Source of the DNA: a virus
Virus record (IMG/VR): IMGVR_UViG_3300042464_000635
Span: 24,097 to 88,096 of that record
Length of the DNA stretch: 64,000 bases
Direction: 5' to 3' (one strand)
Every line of letters begins with the position of its first letter. The first letter of the stretch is position 1. The notes under the pieces are model-generated. The model worked only from the letters and a program-made list of their open reading frames with translations. It was not told where the DNA came from and did no database searches. Shown here piece after piece: positions 30,470 to 39,025 of the stretch. The position numbers were made by a program, and so were the translations under genes.

Positions 30470-30775
30470 TCACACATCCTGCGACTGGCTTTTCAGGGCA
30501 ACCTCCAACTGCTGAAGTCGTAGCTCAATGCTTTGCAACCTGTCTTCCGTTTCCCTTTCCATTTTTATCCTGTGCTCACGGCGTTGAGCATGCTTAAGGT
30601 GAATCTCCTCCCGCAGTCTTGAGTTTTCTTTCTTAAGCCTTGCTGTTTGTTCCCTGTACTGGGCGGTCTCCTTTTCAATTATTGCTGTTTCCTCACGAAT
30701 TCGAGCCGTTTCTTCTCTCGTATCTCTCGTCATTTGCTGTAGTCTCGAAATGTTGTCTTCCATCACCCTGCTCAA
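30470..30775 (-). CDS. Coiled-coil protein (101 aa)
   Basis: Nearly all heptad: REETARIREETAIIEKETAQ then LKKENSRLREEIHLKH. Start overlaps the upstream stop (ATGA). Structural or scaffold role unknown. Confidence 0.75.
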   Translation of the reverse strand: MSRVMEDNISRLQQMTRDTREETARIREETAIIEKETAQYREQTARLKKENSRLREEIHLKHAQRREHRIKMERETEDRLQSIELRLQQLEVALKSQSQDV

Positions 30776-31038
30776 ACTTTTATTAGGGGGGTAGCCTTTC
30801 CCCCCCGTCTAGTGAAAGGTACATCAAGCGGTGCCGTGTGCGGGGCTCTCGTGGCACTAAGATAAACCCTGTGGTGCTTAAGACCGTTCACACAGTGAAT
30901 CGTTGACTCCCCCGTTTTCCACCAATGTAGAGTGTCTTCAATCCACACGGATAAGCGAAAGGGTCGACTTCCGCCACGGGCACCGTCCTCCCATCCAAAT
31001 CTTAATACCTTGTCAGTAATTGATCTTAGCTTGTTCAT
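30772..31038 (-). CDS. Hypothetical protein (88 aa)
   Basis: MNKLRSITDKVLRFGWEDGA..., with LSVWIEDTLHWWKTGEST. Not recognised. Confidence 0.7.
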   Translation of the reverse strand: MNKLRSITDKVLRFGWEDGARGGSRPFRLSVWIEDTLHWWKTGESTIHCVNGLKHHRVYLSATRAPHTAPLDVPFTRRGGKATPLIKV

Positions 31039-31060
31039 TTGTTTTCAACAAAGTAATTGT

Positions 31061-31361
31061 CTAGTCCGTTATTGTGCAAGTCTGCGCATAATAGTCACTT
31101 AGAGCAATTGACCTGGCTTGTTCTTCGTCGTTCGCCCAACAGTGCGTCGTTCTTACGAGTTCCCCTTTAGACCTGATACGGAGTTCTCTCGAGGGTGGAA
31201 TAGCGCAACCAGCACCCACAACATAACACTTTTAACCTCACCAGACACTACTTTCACAAACCAGAACTTTTGCCCAGGGGGATTCTCCGTAAAAGGATCC
31301 AAGAAGTACTCTTTGATTTCCGAGTACGGACGACTCTTTTTAGGTCCTCAGCGAGTTTCAT
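31061..31361 (-). CDS. Hypothetical protein, two frameshifts as read
   Basis: MKLAEDLK, then SRPYSEIKEYFLDPF...VKVVSGEV in the next frame, then VVGAGCAIPPSRELRIRSKG...ALSDYYAQTCTITD in a third. Adding one A to the run at 31337-31341 and one to 31230-31233 yields 101 continuous codons. Both sites are homopolymers, so deletion errors are likely. Confidence 0.6.
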
Positions 31362-31508
31362 GGTTGAGAAACAGGCGCAAGTTGTCCTTTGCTTGCTCGG
31401 TCGGAAGCAGATAACGAACTGGAGCTAGCACAGGATTCCCGGCACTCTCACTCTCAAGAGAGCGGAAGTCGTGGTGAGGACATCATAAAAAGGGTCACGG
31501 CAGGGCAT
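31348..31508 (-). CDS. Small protein, frameshifted as read
   Basis: MPCRDPFYDVLTTTS, then after one added C at about 31464, RSLESESAGNPVLAPVRYLL...FLNHETR, ending by overlap (TGA) with the next gene. 54 codons after correction. Confidence 0.55.
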
Positions 31509-31546
31509 TTTACTCAGGGGTGTGGTTAGGGTTTTAAAGGGCTGAG

Positions 31547-31858
31547 CTACTTGAAGTTGGACTCCGCAGTTATCTGCTCTACGACGTCTTGCGCAAGAGC
31601 ACGGCAGTTGCTTCGGCGATAGAGACCGACTACTGCCCAGTGGGGGAAGCCGTAAGCTCCTCCAGTATAGCTGTTGTCTCCGGTTTGGAAACCCCAAGAG
31701 AAGGAACCGTCATCGTTCAAATCGGCACCAATCGTCACCAAAAATCCCGGAATGCTGTCTTCCTCGTGAGCTCGGTAGTCGTTTTGAATGTCTTTTTTCA
31801 GAGATTTCAATAGGGATTCGACTTCTTTCTCAAGAACTTTTGTTGGAGCGAACGTCAT
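31547..31858 (-). CDS. SWGFQTGDNSYTGGAYG phage protein
   Basis: 103 residues: FLVTIGADLNDDGSFSWGFQ, GDNSYTGGAYGFPHWAVV, NCRALAQDVVEQI. A recurring phage family of unknown function. Coupled to 31855 by overlap. Confidence 0.8.
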   Translation of the reverse strand: MTFAPTKVLEKEVESLLKSLKKDIQNDYRAHEEDSIPGFLVTIGADLNDDGSFSWGFQTGDNSYTGGAYGFPHWAVVGLYRRSNCRALAQDVVEQITAESNFK

Positions 31859-32178
31859 TTGGATAATTTGGGTGAACTCTTTAGGTTGGCGACCGCGCTC
31901 GGGACTCCGAGGAGCCAAGTTAAGCGAAAAGCGCAGCCCCAGCGATCACAAATATACTTAAGGCTTGACTCGATGCTTTCCAGACTCGTGTAGCCATAGG
32001 TCTCCTCGCCGCTCCTTCTGTCTGGGTCGTAAGCAAAGTGAAAAGCCCGGAGCGCCTGAATGGCTTTCCTATTCTTCTCAATTTTACGTACCTCTTCACC
32101 CAGGTCCACAGGGTACGAGAAGTCGAAAACTTCACGTCGGATGCGCGATTGGAGCCGCTTTTTAACTTTCTTTTTCAT
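31855..32178 (-). CDS. Hypothetical basic protein (107 aa)
   Basis: MKKKVKKRLQSRIRREVFDF..., helical. Only 11 nt separate its start from a TAAACT box (copy 19). Confidence 0.7.
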   Translation of the reverse strand: MKKKVKKRLQSRIRREVFDFSYPVDLGEEVRKIEKNRKAIQALRAFHFAYDPDRRSGEETYGYTSLESIESSLKYICDRWGCAFRLTWLLGVPSAVANLKSSPKLSK

Positions 32179-32183
32179 GGTCT

Positions 32184-32233
32184 AAGTTTAGCTCTTTTGC
32201 TCCACGAAGGCAAGGGGGGAAACCGTCTGCCCC
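32184..32233 (-). promoter_or_regulatory. Hairpin-TATA intergenic repeat, copy 19
   Basis: GGGGCAGACGGTTTCCCCCC, CTTCGTGGAGCAAAAG, GCTAAACTTA. Short leader to 32178. Confidence 0.7.
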
Positions 32234-32859
32234 GGCACGGTTAACCGTTTTCTGCTTACCCAGTCTCCGTAGCTTCCTTCAAAGTCCAACGGGTAAGGCT
32301 TCAGCACACTGAATCGTGCGGCTTCCTCCAAAGCGTCAAGTGCTTCACCCCTGGTTAGGAAGACGACTATATTCCACCCAGGGGATACAACTTCCCCCTT
32401 AATATACTTTGCTCTTTCGTACACCCCTCTGTGAACGACACCCCAGCACCTTCCGGAGCCTTCGCAAACTCTTGCATGAGACACCCACTTACACCCCTGA
32501 AGACTAACCCCTCGTCTGGCGTCTGCAGGGACAACAAGTCTAATCAAGCCAGAGTCGGCTATCGTATAAGCATGAAATGCCCCCTGGACTGGAATACCCC
32601 CATGGTGGGGTAGGATGGTACCCACAAAAGAAGATTTGAGTGCCCCGAAACTACACCCCTCAAACAAAGCACCTTTGAGTATAGCACCATTAAAGTTGCA
32701 ACGGCGAATGAGGGAGTGCCTAAAGTCAGAACCAGTTAAGTCAGCGAAGCTGAAATCAACATCCCAGAGTTTGGACCTGAAGAAAGTGCTGTAAGGCATA
32801 TCGGACCCCGAAAAGTCCTTAGAAACAAGGTGTTTCCGGTGGAAATTAGACTCCCTCAT
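32188..32859 (-). CDS. Pentapeptide-repeat protein with DUF5758-like C-terminus
   Basis: 223 residues. Residues about 15-85 follow the A(D/N)LxX repeat (DFSGSDMPYSTFF, FADLTGSDFRHSL, CNFNGAILKGALF). The C-terminal half has LQGCKWVSHARV and NIVVFLTRGEALDALE. The frame continues into the repeat at 32200. One A fewer in the AAAA near 32243 would stop it as ...WVSRNG before the hairpin. Confidence 0.82.
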   Translation of the reverse strand: MRESNFHRKHLVSKDFSGSDMPYSTFFRSKLWDVDFSFADLTGSDFRHSLIRRCNFNGAILKGALFEGCSFGALKSSFVGTILPHHGGIPVQGAFHAYTIADSGLIRLVVPADARRGVSLQGCKWVSHARVCEGSGRCWGVVHRGVYERAKYIKGEVVSPGWNIVVFLTRGEALDALEEAARFSVLKPYPLDFEGSYGDWVSRKRLTVPGQTVSPLAFVEQKS

Positions 32860-34067
32860 CCTTCTCCCCTGGTAGCTGCTTGCTCAACCCTACTGGCGTC
32901 ACTGTTGGGGCGAGTGTGGCCCATCCACATACTTCCCGCTTCATATTCACCATTTGAAGATAGCACTCCCACATTCTGGGGTAGGGGGATGGCATTGTGA
33001 GGGAGCCAGTGGGTTTGGAAAAATACTCCACCCTGACCATCTTTAGTGGAAGATAAACCAAACACCCAGGACGGTGAAGCCCTGGCCGCAAGGGGTTTCA
33101 TCAACCACCAACAGCGTCCCTCATTATCACAATCCTCTCTTCCCGGCAGCCGCTCGGATACAGATACTGGCTCTAAGCCGTTTGACGGGCTATGCTTTCC
33201 GATTTCGTGTCGTTTGATCACCGACCTTATATTTTCCAGGAGTTCTTCACATTTTTCAAGACCTGATTCAAGGTGACCACATTGTTCGGCAAAATAATTA
33301 TGAGCATTGCTGGGGCCGCAATCAACAGGGGACTCACCCTCAACTACATCTGTCAAGATGGCCTCAGCTTTTACCAAGGCATCGACAGTCTCTTTCACTT
33401 TCCCCTGGTCCACCTCATGCGTAATCCGCAGGGTGGCCAGCTCGGCAGCCTGCTGCTGGAGCAGGGTGGCAGAGCGGAAATACCAATCCTTTACTCCTAG
33501 GTCTGCCATCTGTCCACGCTTGTTAAGCCATTCCGCAACCCCCGCCACCTCCCCCGGCTCCGGCTCAGCCAGGGTGGCGGGGTTGCCCCGGCGGGCGAGG
33601 ACGGCGCGAGCAGTTTTCCGCGCCTTGACCTGCATTGGACCGCCGCCACGCTCTACCCACTCGCTTAGGCCATAGATGGCGGGGATGTCGGGAACCGCGA
33701 ACCTCATCGACGCGTAAACTAGCTGCGCCACCTGTTCGATCTGCTCGTCGCTTGGCCCATCACTCACCTCCGACGCTGGCGGGGTGGATTGGCCCCATTG
33801 GGCAAGGACAGCCAGCATCAGATCAGACAGCTCAAGGTGAGCCGATTCCAGGGAGCCGCCAGACTTCAGCCATGTTGCCCAGGGCTCACGGCCACATGCG
33901 AAAGCGAGCATGCTCGCATGGTCTGGAATTGGCACATTCTCACTAGGCTCGGCATCTAGTGCAGCGGTAGCTGCATCAATGGCGTCATTTATTAAGCCGA
34001 CATTGAAGGAGTCAGCGAAGTCGATTTCCTCTCCTTTAGAATTGACGTAGTTATGGGACTTTGCCAT
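32856..34067 (-). CDS. Hypothetical protein with cyanobacterial-type RLPG..DCD..GRCWW domain
   Basis: 403 residues. C-terminus SERLPGREDCDNEGRCWW, then THWLPHNAIPLP, a DUF551-like module I associate with Synechococcus/Cyanobium and their phages. Positions about 33440-33990 are far more GC-rich than the surroundings, and the protein there is Ala/Gly/Pro-rich. This suggests recent transfer from a GC-rich host. Confidence 0.8.
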   Translation of the reverse strand: MAKSHNYVNSKGEEIDFADSFNVGLINDAIDAATAALDAEPSENVPIPDHASMLAFACGREPWATWLKSGGSLESAHLELSDLMLAVLAQWGQSTPPASEVSDGPSDEQIEQVAQLVYASMRFAVPDIPAIYGLSEWVERGGGPMQVKARKTARAVLARRGNPATLAEPEPGEVAGVAEWLNKRGQMADLGVKDWYFRSATLLQQQAAELATLRITHEVDQGKVKETVDALVKAEAILTDVVEGESPVDCGPSNAHNYFAEQCGHLESGLEKCEELLENIRSVIKRHEIGKHSPSNGLEPVSVSERLPGREDCDNEGRCWWLMKPLAARASPSWVFGLSSTKDGQGGVFFQTHWLPHNAIPLPQNVGVLSSNGEYEAGSMWMGHTRPNSDASRVEQAATRGEG

Positions 34068-34078
34068 TTTGACTCAGG

Positions 34079-34315
34079 TTAGTTGAAGGGAACGGGAAAC
34101 AACTCAATCTTTACGGACACGTCGGCGTTCCTTCCTGTGTGCATTGGGGAGTCGTCATAGCTAATGAACCAGTGGGCGTCACCTACACGGTAGGTTACTT
34201 GCTCTAGTGTCAACGTGCTTCCCTTTGCCGGAATACTACTTAATTCCAAGTCGTAAAATCTGCACTCGATGGTGCGGTTTTCAAGGTGGGCGTTTGTGAA
34301 TGTGACTTTGTACAT
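34079..34315 (-). CDS. Hypothetical protein (78 aa)
   Basis: MYKVTFTNAHLENRTIECRF..., beta-rich. Not recognised. Confidence 0.7.
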   Translation of the reverse strand: MYKVTFTNAHLENRTIECRFYDLELSSIPAKGSTLTLEQVTYRVGDAHWFISYDDSPMHTGRNADVSVKIELFPVPFN

Positions 34316-34351
34316 TTGTCTCGGGTAGGTGCGCAAGGAGAAAGGGACTAG

Positions 34352-35461
34352 TCAGGAAATTCCGAGCAAAACGTCGAGCTTTTTCGGGGTTAAACCTTCG
34401 AGCCACTCTGCAAAGGATCCGACTTTGCCGGATCGAATCGCAAAGCATGCTCCAGAAAGTTCTTTTGACTCGGCAAGTACGGCTTGAGCGAAATCCTTCT
34501 GGTTAAGATGGTTGTGAGCCCTCATGTTCTCGCTCACCGCACTCTCCATCACTTCGATGGAACGCAGGTGAACGTCAAAACCCCTACGATACTCGGGAAA
34601 GTGAAGCAGAAACTCTTCCAAGTCGTCGTTCAGGAAAAGCTCGGAGAAATCCGGTTCTCCGTTTCCTTTAACCCTGTGCAACTGACAGTAGACGTTGGAC
34701 TTGTCTTTCTGGCGGTTTCCGTTTCCGTCGACAATAATTACGCCTTCAGCGGTACCACGAGAAGAGTCGTTTACAAACTGGGTTACAGCTTCATGTGAGC
34801 GCAGGTCGTAGGTCTGAGCGAGATTGAATCGGTTCTCAAAGTACTTGAGATCCTTTTCGTTCAGGTCATCTATTACGCTACGGACAGTTAAGAGAGGTAA
34901 AAGGGGAGTCTCGTAGTCTACAACAATTTTGTTGTCTTTGTGGCACAATTCATAGATATACACGAAATTAGGGTCCAGGTCCACCCGCTCGTAGCCAACT
35001 TCGTCAAACACGTGCCAAAACAACTCGGAGAAGGAGCGACCCGTGGTTCCTACTTCCGAGGAACCAGCGACTGAACCGGAGGTTGAAACTACCCAATCCC
35101 CCTTATAGCTAAACAACTTGATCAGAGACCCGTCATACTTCTCAGCTACACGGGCAGTGGACCAATCAATCTCAGCGGCATACCCCTCGCCAACGTTGAA
35201 AAAGCGATCGAAGGCGTACGCAACCAGCCGAAAGTACGGGGAGCCCGTACCATCGTCAACGAGTTCGACTACGGCACCACGGCAGGCACGAACGATCGGC
35301 AGTGCCTTGTCCGCCATTACACTGCCGTACTTCAAGTTGTAGAGAGCAGGGTAACGTTCGTCGCGAGCAACACGAATGTCGTGTTCAGCGAGTGCTTCAA
35401 AAGCGGTCTCGACACGGTAGTTTAACCAGTCGATTAGAAAGTGGCGCAGGTTTATTTCCAT
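34352..35461 (-). CDS. RNA ligase, T4 Rnl1-like
   Basis: 369 residues. Upstream VRACRGAVVELV precedes motif I ARVAEKYDGSLIKLF with the nucleophile Lys in EKYDGS. FVYIYELCHKDNKIVVDYET is motif IIIa/IIIb and GTAEGVIIVDGNG is motif IV; a motif V Lys follows (RVKGNGEPDF is a candidate). T4 Rnl1 repairs the anticodon loop of tRNA-Lys cut by host PrrC. The presence here of tRNA-Lys with an interrupted anticodon stem makes that context notable. Confidence 0.93.
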   Translation of the reverse strand: MEINLRHFLIDWLNYRVETAFEALAEHDIRVARDERYPALYNLKYGSVMADKALPIVRACRGAVVELVDDGTGSPYFRLVAYAFDRFFNVGEGYAAEIDWSTARVAEKYDGSLIKLFSYKGDWVVSTSGSVAGSSEVGTTGRSFSELFWHVFDEVGYERVDLDPNFVYIYELCHKDNKIVVDYETPLLPLLTVRSVIDDLNEKDLKYFENRFNLAQTYDLRSHEAVTQFVNDSSRGTAEGVIIVDGNGNRQKDKSNVYCQLHRVKGNGEPDFSELFLNDDLEEFLLHFPEYRRGFDVHLRSIEVMESAVSENMRAHNHLNQKDFAQAVLAESKELSGACFAIRSGKVGSFAEWLEGLTPKKLDVLLGIS

Positions 35462-35511
35462 TTTTTAGTATGGGGGTCAGCCGAGGAGGGAAAGGGAGTG
35501 AACGTTCCTCT

Positions 35512-35796
35512 TTAGGTGAAAGTCAGTCCAAGAGCTTCTTTCTCCTCTTGAGAGAGCTTCTTGAGAGCTTCCTGGCGAATTTTCTCCTTGCTGGCTTTCG
35601 CCTGAACGATGTCGTAGTCAATCACGTTAACCGGTTTAATCTCCCAGCCCCCTCTCCGGCCCAGTAACCCCATAACTCCAGGTTGCTCATCAATGTACCT
35701 TTCAGCGTGAGGCTGGTGAAGGAAAACGAGATTGGGAACCATTGGGCCCCTACCCTCGATATCGTCTGAACTGCAATACGTTTGCCAGATTTGCAT
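35512..35796 (-). CDS. Hypothetical protein (94 aa)
   Basis: VPNLVFLHQPHAERYIDE and a helical Lys/Glu-rich end (KLSQEEKEALGLTF). Not recognised. Confidence 0.7.
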   Translation of the reverse strand: MQIWQTYCSSDDIEGRGPMVPNLVFLHQPHAERYIDEQPGVMGLLGRRGGWEIKPVNVIDYDIVQAKASKEKIRQEALKKLSQEEKEALGLTFT

Positions 35797-35826
35797 TAGT
35801 TTGTCCGATGGGGTGTCTATGAAGCA

Positions 35827-35880
35827 ATGATACCGTTTCTGCAGAGCAGAAACAATGGCGGGAAGCCGCTCTTAGCGGTT
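35827..35880 (-). promoter_or_regulatory. Hairpin-TATA intergenic repeat, copy 20
   Basis: AGCGGCTTCCCGCC, GTTTCTGCTCTGCAGAAAC, GGTATCATTG. Leader about 25 nt. Confidence 0.75.
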
Positions 35881-36495
35881 TTGTTCCCCGTTGTCCCACC
35901 TCGGCTCGGATCTTCTTCTAGGAAAGTTAGTCCCGAGGTCTCCTTTTATCTCTCCGTTGACGAGTACAACAAGGTGGTCTGTGCCGTAATCGTCCCAGTA
36001 GTCGGAGAACTTCGTGTCTACTGACAGAGTAACCTTGTGCTTGTAAAGAACTTGGCCGAGATCCTTTCTAAACTCGTCCATGTCGAACTTTTCGCCAGGG
36101 GTGTACGCAGCGGTCTCAACTATTTCGTCTCGAATGAGATTGTCCCAGTCGACGCAGTTGAAAGGCAGTTTTGTTGAGGACAGGTCTTCAGGTGTGAAGG
36201 AGGTTCGGAGTCTGACTCTCCACCCTTTTGTCCAAGTACGATCATCACGGACTCTTACCAGAGTGTAGCAGTAGGAGGATGGAACGTTCGGGTCCGTTGC
36301 TTTTGGGTGCATCCAGATGTCGGACACAACGTAGAGACCGTCTTTTACTGGACTCTTCCGAAAGTGAAGGTAAGGAACTTCAGTTCCCCAGGTTCGACCG
36401 TCGGGAGAATTTTTAAGTATTTTTCCAGGAACAAACACACTGTCCCCTGGCTTCAGCAAAAGTTGTCCTGTAACTGATTCAGGGGGAGACTTCAT
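35872..36495 (-). CDS. Hypothetical protein (207 aa)
   Basis: MKSPPESVTGQLLLKPGDSV..., beta-rich then YTPGEKFDMDEFRKDLG. Start set at the ATG 28 nt after the TATAAT box of copy 21. Not recognised. Confidence 0.75.
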   Translation of the reverse strand: MKSPPESVTGQLLLKPGDSVFVPGKILKNSPDGRTWGTEVPYLHFRKSPVKDGLYVVSDIWMHPKATDPNVPSSYCYTLVRVRDDRTWTKGWRVRLRTSFTPEDLSSTKLPFNCVDWDNLIRDEIVETAAYTPGEKFDMDEFRKDLGQVLYKHKVTLSVDTKFSDYWDDYGTDHLVVLVNGEIKGDLGTNFPRRRSEPRWDNGEQNR

Positions 36496-36522
36496 GGGTT
36501 GGGGTGCTTTGGTCACGAACCA

Positions 36523-36569
36523 ATTATACCGTTTCTGCGTCGCAGAAACAAGGGGGTGGAAACCGCCCC
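36523..36569 (-). promoter_or_regulatory. Hairpin-TATA intergenic repeat, copy 21
   Basis: GGGGCGGTTTCCACCCCC, GTTTCTGCGACGCAGAAAC, GGTATAATTG. Confidence 0.85.
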
Positions 36570-36578
36570 TCAAGGTAG

Positions 36579-36811
36579 TCAAGTTAGACGCGGAATGGCC
36601 TTGCGAGGCTTCGATGCAACGATGTAGTAGTCGGGAACATGATCCGCAGGGTTTACGGCGTTCACTGTAGTATACCGCTCGTTGGCCTCCACAAAAGTCG
36701 TGAAGAATTCGGACCAGGACTCGCTTCCCATTCTCGCTCAGACTCATACAAGTCAATAACCCAAACATCTTGAGCTGATCTTAAACCTTGCTCTTCGGTG
36801 ATTCTTGCCAT
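36579..36811 (-). CDS. YESExxWG phage protein, frameshifted as read
   Basis: MARITEEQGLRSAQDVWVID then LYESEREW; the frame breaks in GGG at 36727-36729. One extra G gives REWGSESWSEFFTTFVEANE..., then VPDYYIVASKPRKAI, and 78 codons. The restored WVIDLYESERxWG...VPDxYxxAxKP pattern is a common phage family, which supports a one-base deletion. Confidence 0.75.
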
Positions 36812-36849
36812 TTTACACTAGTGTGAAGGTGGTGGTGTGGGGCAACGGG

Positions 36850-37056
36850 CTAGTTACAGGTCTTGGGTCGGGGGACATGCTCTCGACGGGCCAGCTCTTC
36901 CTTGATTGCGGCTTTTCGGTGCTCAAACCGCTTAGTTGCGGAACCCTCTTCGTCTTCGTCGTAGGCGAAGCTGGAAAAGTTTGCTCGAAAGTATGTTAGC
37001 AACCTGTGAGTTGGCAATTTGAGAAGGGTTTCGAGTGAGTTGCGATTCGGGTCCAT
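36850..37056 (-). CDS. Hypothetical protein (68 aa)
   Basis: MDPNRNSLETLLKLPTHRLL..., helical, with LLKLPTHRLLTYFRA seen in other phages. Unknown role. Confidence 0.7.
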   Translation of the reverse strand: MDPNRNSLETLLKLPTHRLLTYFRANFSSFAYDEDEEGSATKRFEHRKAAIKEELARREHVPRPKTCN

Positions 37057-37106
37057 ACGAGATTAATAGGCTGGGTGACTAAGGCGGGGTCAAGGGTGCG
37101 GGGCGA

Positions 37107-37427
37107 CTAGTCGTCCGCCCCAAACTCCTTCCTTAACGTTTCATACCTTTGCCGCCGCACTTCCTTTGCAATAGCTTCTTTTTTCGCCTTTTGACCAAGA
37201 GCCTTCACCCTTTTGTCCCGCTCTTCGTCTGTTTCTAGGCGGTGCTTGTAGAGATTGCACTCAACAGCACCGTCGTACCCTCTTGATTCGCGTTCCATAC
37301 CCTCCCAACCCTCTTTCTCGAGCTTGTCAAGGGCTCTCTTAATGTCGCTGAACTTCCCACAGAAAGTGGTCTCATGGTCGAGATAAGAGGTCTCTTTAAT
37401 TGTGATGTTCTCAGGGAGGTTTGTCAT
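37107..37427 (-). CDS. Hypothetical protein (106 aa)
   Basis: MTNLPENITIKETSYLDHET..., a Lys/Glu-rich end. An earlier ATG at 37457 lies inside the TATGAT box, so 37427 is preferred. Confidence 0.7.
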   Translation of the reverse strand: MTNLPENITIKETSYLDHETTFCGKFSDIKRALDKLEKEGWEGMERESRGYDGAVECNLYKHRLETDEERDKRVKALGQKAKKEAIAKEVRRQRYETLRKEFGADD

Positions 37428-37452
37428 TGGTTCGAGTATCTCTACTAAAGTA

Positions 37453-37497
37453 ATCATACCGTCTTTGCCGAGCAAAGACAAGGGTGGAAACCGTCCT
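37453..37497 (-). promoter_or_regulatory. Hairpin-TATA intergenic repeat, copy 22
   Basis: GGACGGTTTCCACCC, GTCTTTGCTCGGCAAAGAC, GGTATGATTA. Confidence 0.8.
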
Positions 37498-37511
37498 CGG
37501 CGCCCATAGTG

Positions 37512-37929
37512 TCAAATCTTAGGGAAAAGCAGACTGTACGTGAGAATACTATCCGTTATCTTGTCCACGGTGTGGTCAACGGCGGAAAGGGCATCGAGCT
37601 TTGCGGAAAGCTGTTGAATAGCCTCAATGAGTTGCTGAATCTGCTGCGGGTCTAGCGTAGGGGTTGCCATAGGCTTGCAAGTTTGTCTCTCTGGATTAGT
37701 GGGAGATGCCCACTGTTGGTAAGCTGTTTCTAGATCTTTGACTATGTTTGGGTTGGCTACAGGGTAATACCCGTGGATAACATAACCTGTGGACTTGAGC
37801 CATTCGGGTGGTGTCCTTACCCGCTCTCCTCTCGGAATTACTCTGCGGTAAAAGTTTCCGTCGTCAAAGAGAAAGTCGTCTCTTAGTGGGTTCGAGTCGT
37901 GGCTTCTGTGGTGGGTTAGGAGTTTTCAT
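37512..37929 (-). CDS. Hypothetical protein, frameshifted as read
   Basis: A long open frame (LRDDFLFDDGNFYRRVIP, then EWLKSTGYVIHGYYP, then PTLDPQQIQQLIEAIQQL) has no ATG at its front. Removing one A from the AAAA after the ATG at 37929 gives MKLLTHHRSHDSNPLRDD and 139 codons. If not corrected, an internal ATG at 37670 gives a 52-aa protein. Confidence 0.65.
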
Positions 37930-38031
37930 TCGGTGGCTGTGTACCTTGGAGTCTCGTTGAAGGTTTCTCTAGCTATGTTGAACAATTTTGTGTGGGTTTA
38001 AGGTAACCGCCCTTGGATCGCCTTCTGCACT

Positions 38032-38214
38032 TCAATCGGTCGTTGGCATCAGACAGAGCTCGGACTTTGGAGGATTGTGTTCCTGAGCCATTGCCATTCC
38101 AAGGGACACTGTACCTGGGCTCTCTTTGTAGGAAGATCCGGTTAAACGTTCGGCGGCATCTAAGGGGTCGAAACTCAGGATCTTGTCGAAGGTTTCGCTA
38201 GTTGGGTTGGGCAC
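38032..38214 (-). CDS. LSFDPLDAAERLTG phage protein (60 aa)
   Basis: ILSFDPLDAAERLTGSSYKE matches a recurrent phage family. Relatives run longer, so the end KSELCLMPTTD may be frameshifted or truncated. Confidence 0.7.
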   Translation of the reverse strand: MPNPTSETFDKILSFDPLDAAERLTGSSYKESPGTVSLGMAMAQEHNPPKSELCLMPTTD

Positions 38215-38243
38215 TTTCTTATAGTAGGTTACCAGAGCAAAGG

Positions 38244-38606
38244 TCAGACCTTAGGTTGTTTCGACGCCCAGTCCAAAACTGCGGCTTTCTCCACTGAGGA
38301 AAGCTTAGACAAGGCAAGTCCTACAAGTTGCTCTGCTTCTTTCTCACGAAGACGGCCCTCTTCGGTACGCTTGAGCCATTCGCCACAGGTTTCGACAGCC
38401 CAAGTGCGGGATCTAGCATCGCACGGGTTCCATAAGAGTCCAGGTCGCGTGTTAAACCCCTCTTGTTCGGGAGACATCTCTGTAATCTCGGTAACAGTCT
38501 TTGTCGGGTCGCTGTCCCCGAACTCAAAGCCTCTGGCCTGTTTTGCGTCTTCGGCCAGCACAAAGTCAAATTCGTACCGCTCAACTTTGAAAAGTTTCTG
38601 TGCCAT
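38244..38606 (-). CDS. Hypothetical protein (120 aa)
   Basis: MAQKLFKVERYEFDFVLAED, GFEFGDSDPTKTVTEI..., helical end. Has its own repeat copy 23. Not recognised. Confidence 0.7.
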   Translation of the reverse strand: MAQKLFKVERYEFDFVLAEDAKQARGFEFGDSDPTKTVTEITEMSPEQEGFNTRPGLLWNPCDARSRTWAVETCGEWLKRTEEGRLREKEAEQLVGLALSKLSSVEKAAVLDWASKQPKV

Positions 38607-38634
38607 TTGAAGAGTCTTTGGGGGTCACAAGTTA

Positions 38635-38680
38635 AGTATACCGCTTTCCTTACGGAAAGGCAAGGGGGGTAAACCGCCCC
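38635..38680 (-). promoter_or_regulatory. Hairpin-TATA intergenic repeat, copy 23
   Basis: GGGGCGGTTTACCCCCC, CCTTTCCGTAAGGAAAG, CGGTATACTT. Leader about 29 nt. Confidence 0.85.
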
Positions 38681-38691
38681 AGAGCAAACGG

Positions 38692-39018
38692 TTAACCACC
38701 CCAACGCGGAGCCCGAAGCTCTTCGAGTCTTTTGCTTCTCGTGGACCGGGGAATTCGACCTGGTACAACAAACAGGGACCATCGTCCAGCCCAGATGATT
38801 CGTCCCCAGGTATTGACACAGCCCTCTGATGAAGGGTTTGAGTTTACCCACCGAAAGTTCCCCAGCCCACCATAACTCGAACTAATGTGAATAAACCGGC
38901 AGTCAACATGTGGCGGTAAGGCTGACTCACTGTGATCATAATTGCTAGGAAGCTCTAAGACATCAAAAGAGTTTTTCACTCGGTAGTAAAAGCGAAGCCA
39001 TGCGGTTCGAAAGTTCAT
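38692..39018 (-). CDS. Hypothetical protein (108 aa)
   Basis: MNFRTAWLRFYYRVKNSFDV..., then basic end. Not recognised. Confidence 0.65.
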   Translation of the reverse strand: MNFRTAWLRFYYRVKNSFDVLELPSNYDHSESALPPHVDCRFIHISSSYGGLGNFRWVNSNPSSEGCVNTWGRIIWAGRWSLFVVPGRIPRSTRSKRLEELRAPRWGG

Positions 39019-39025
39019 GGTGAAA

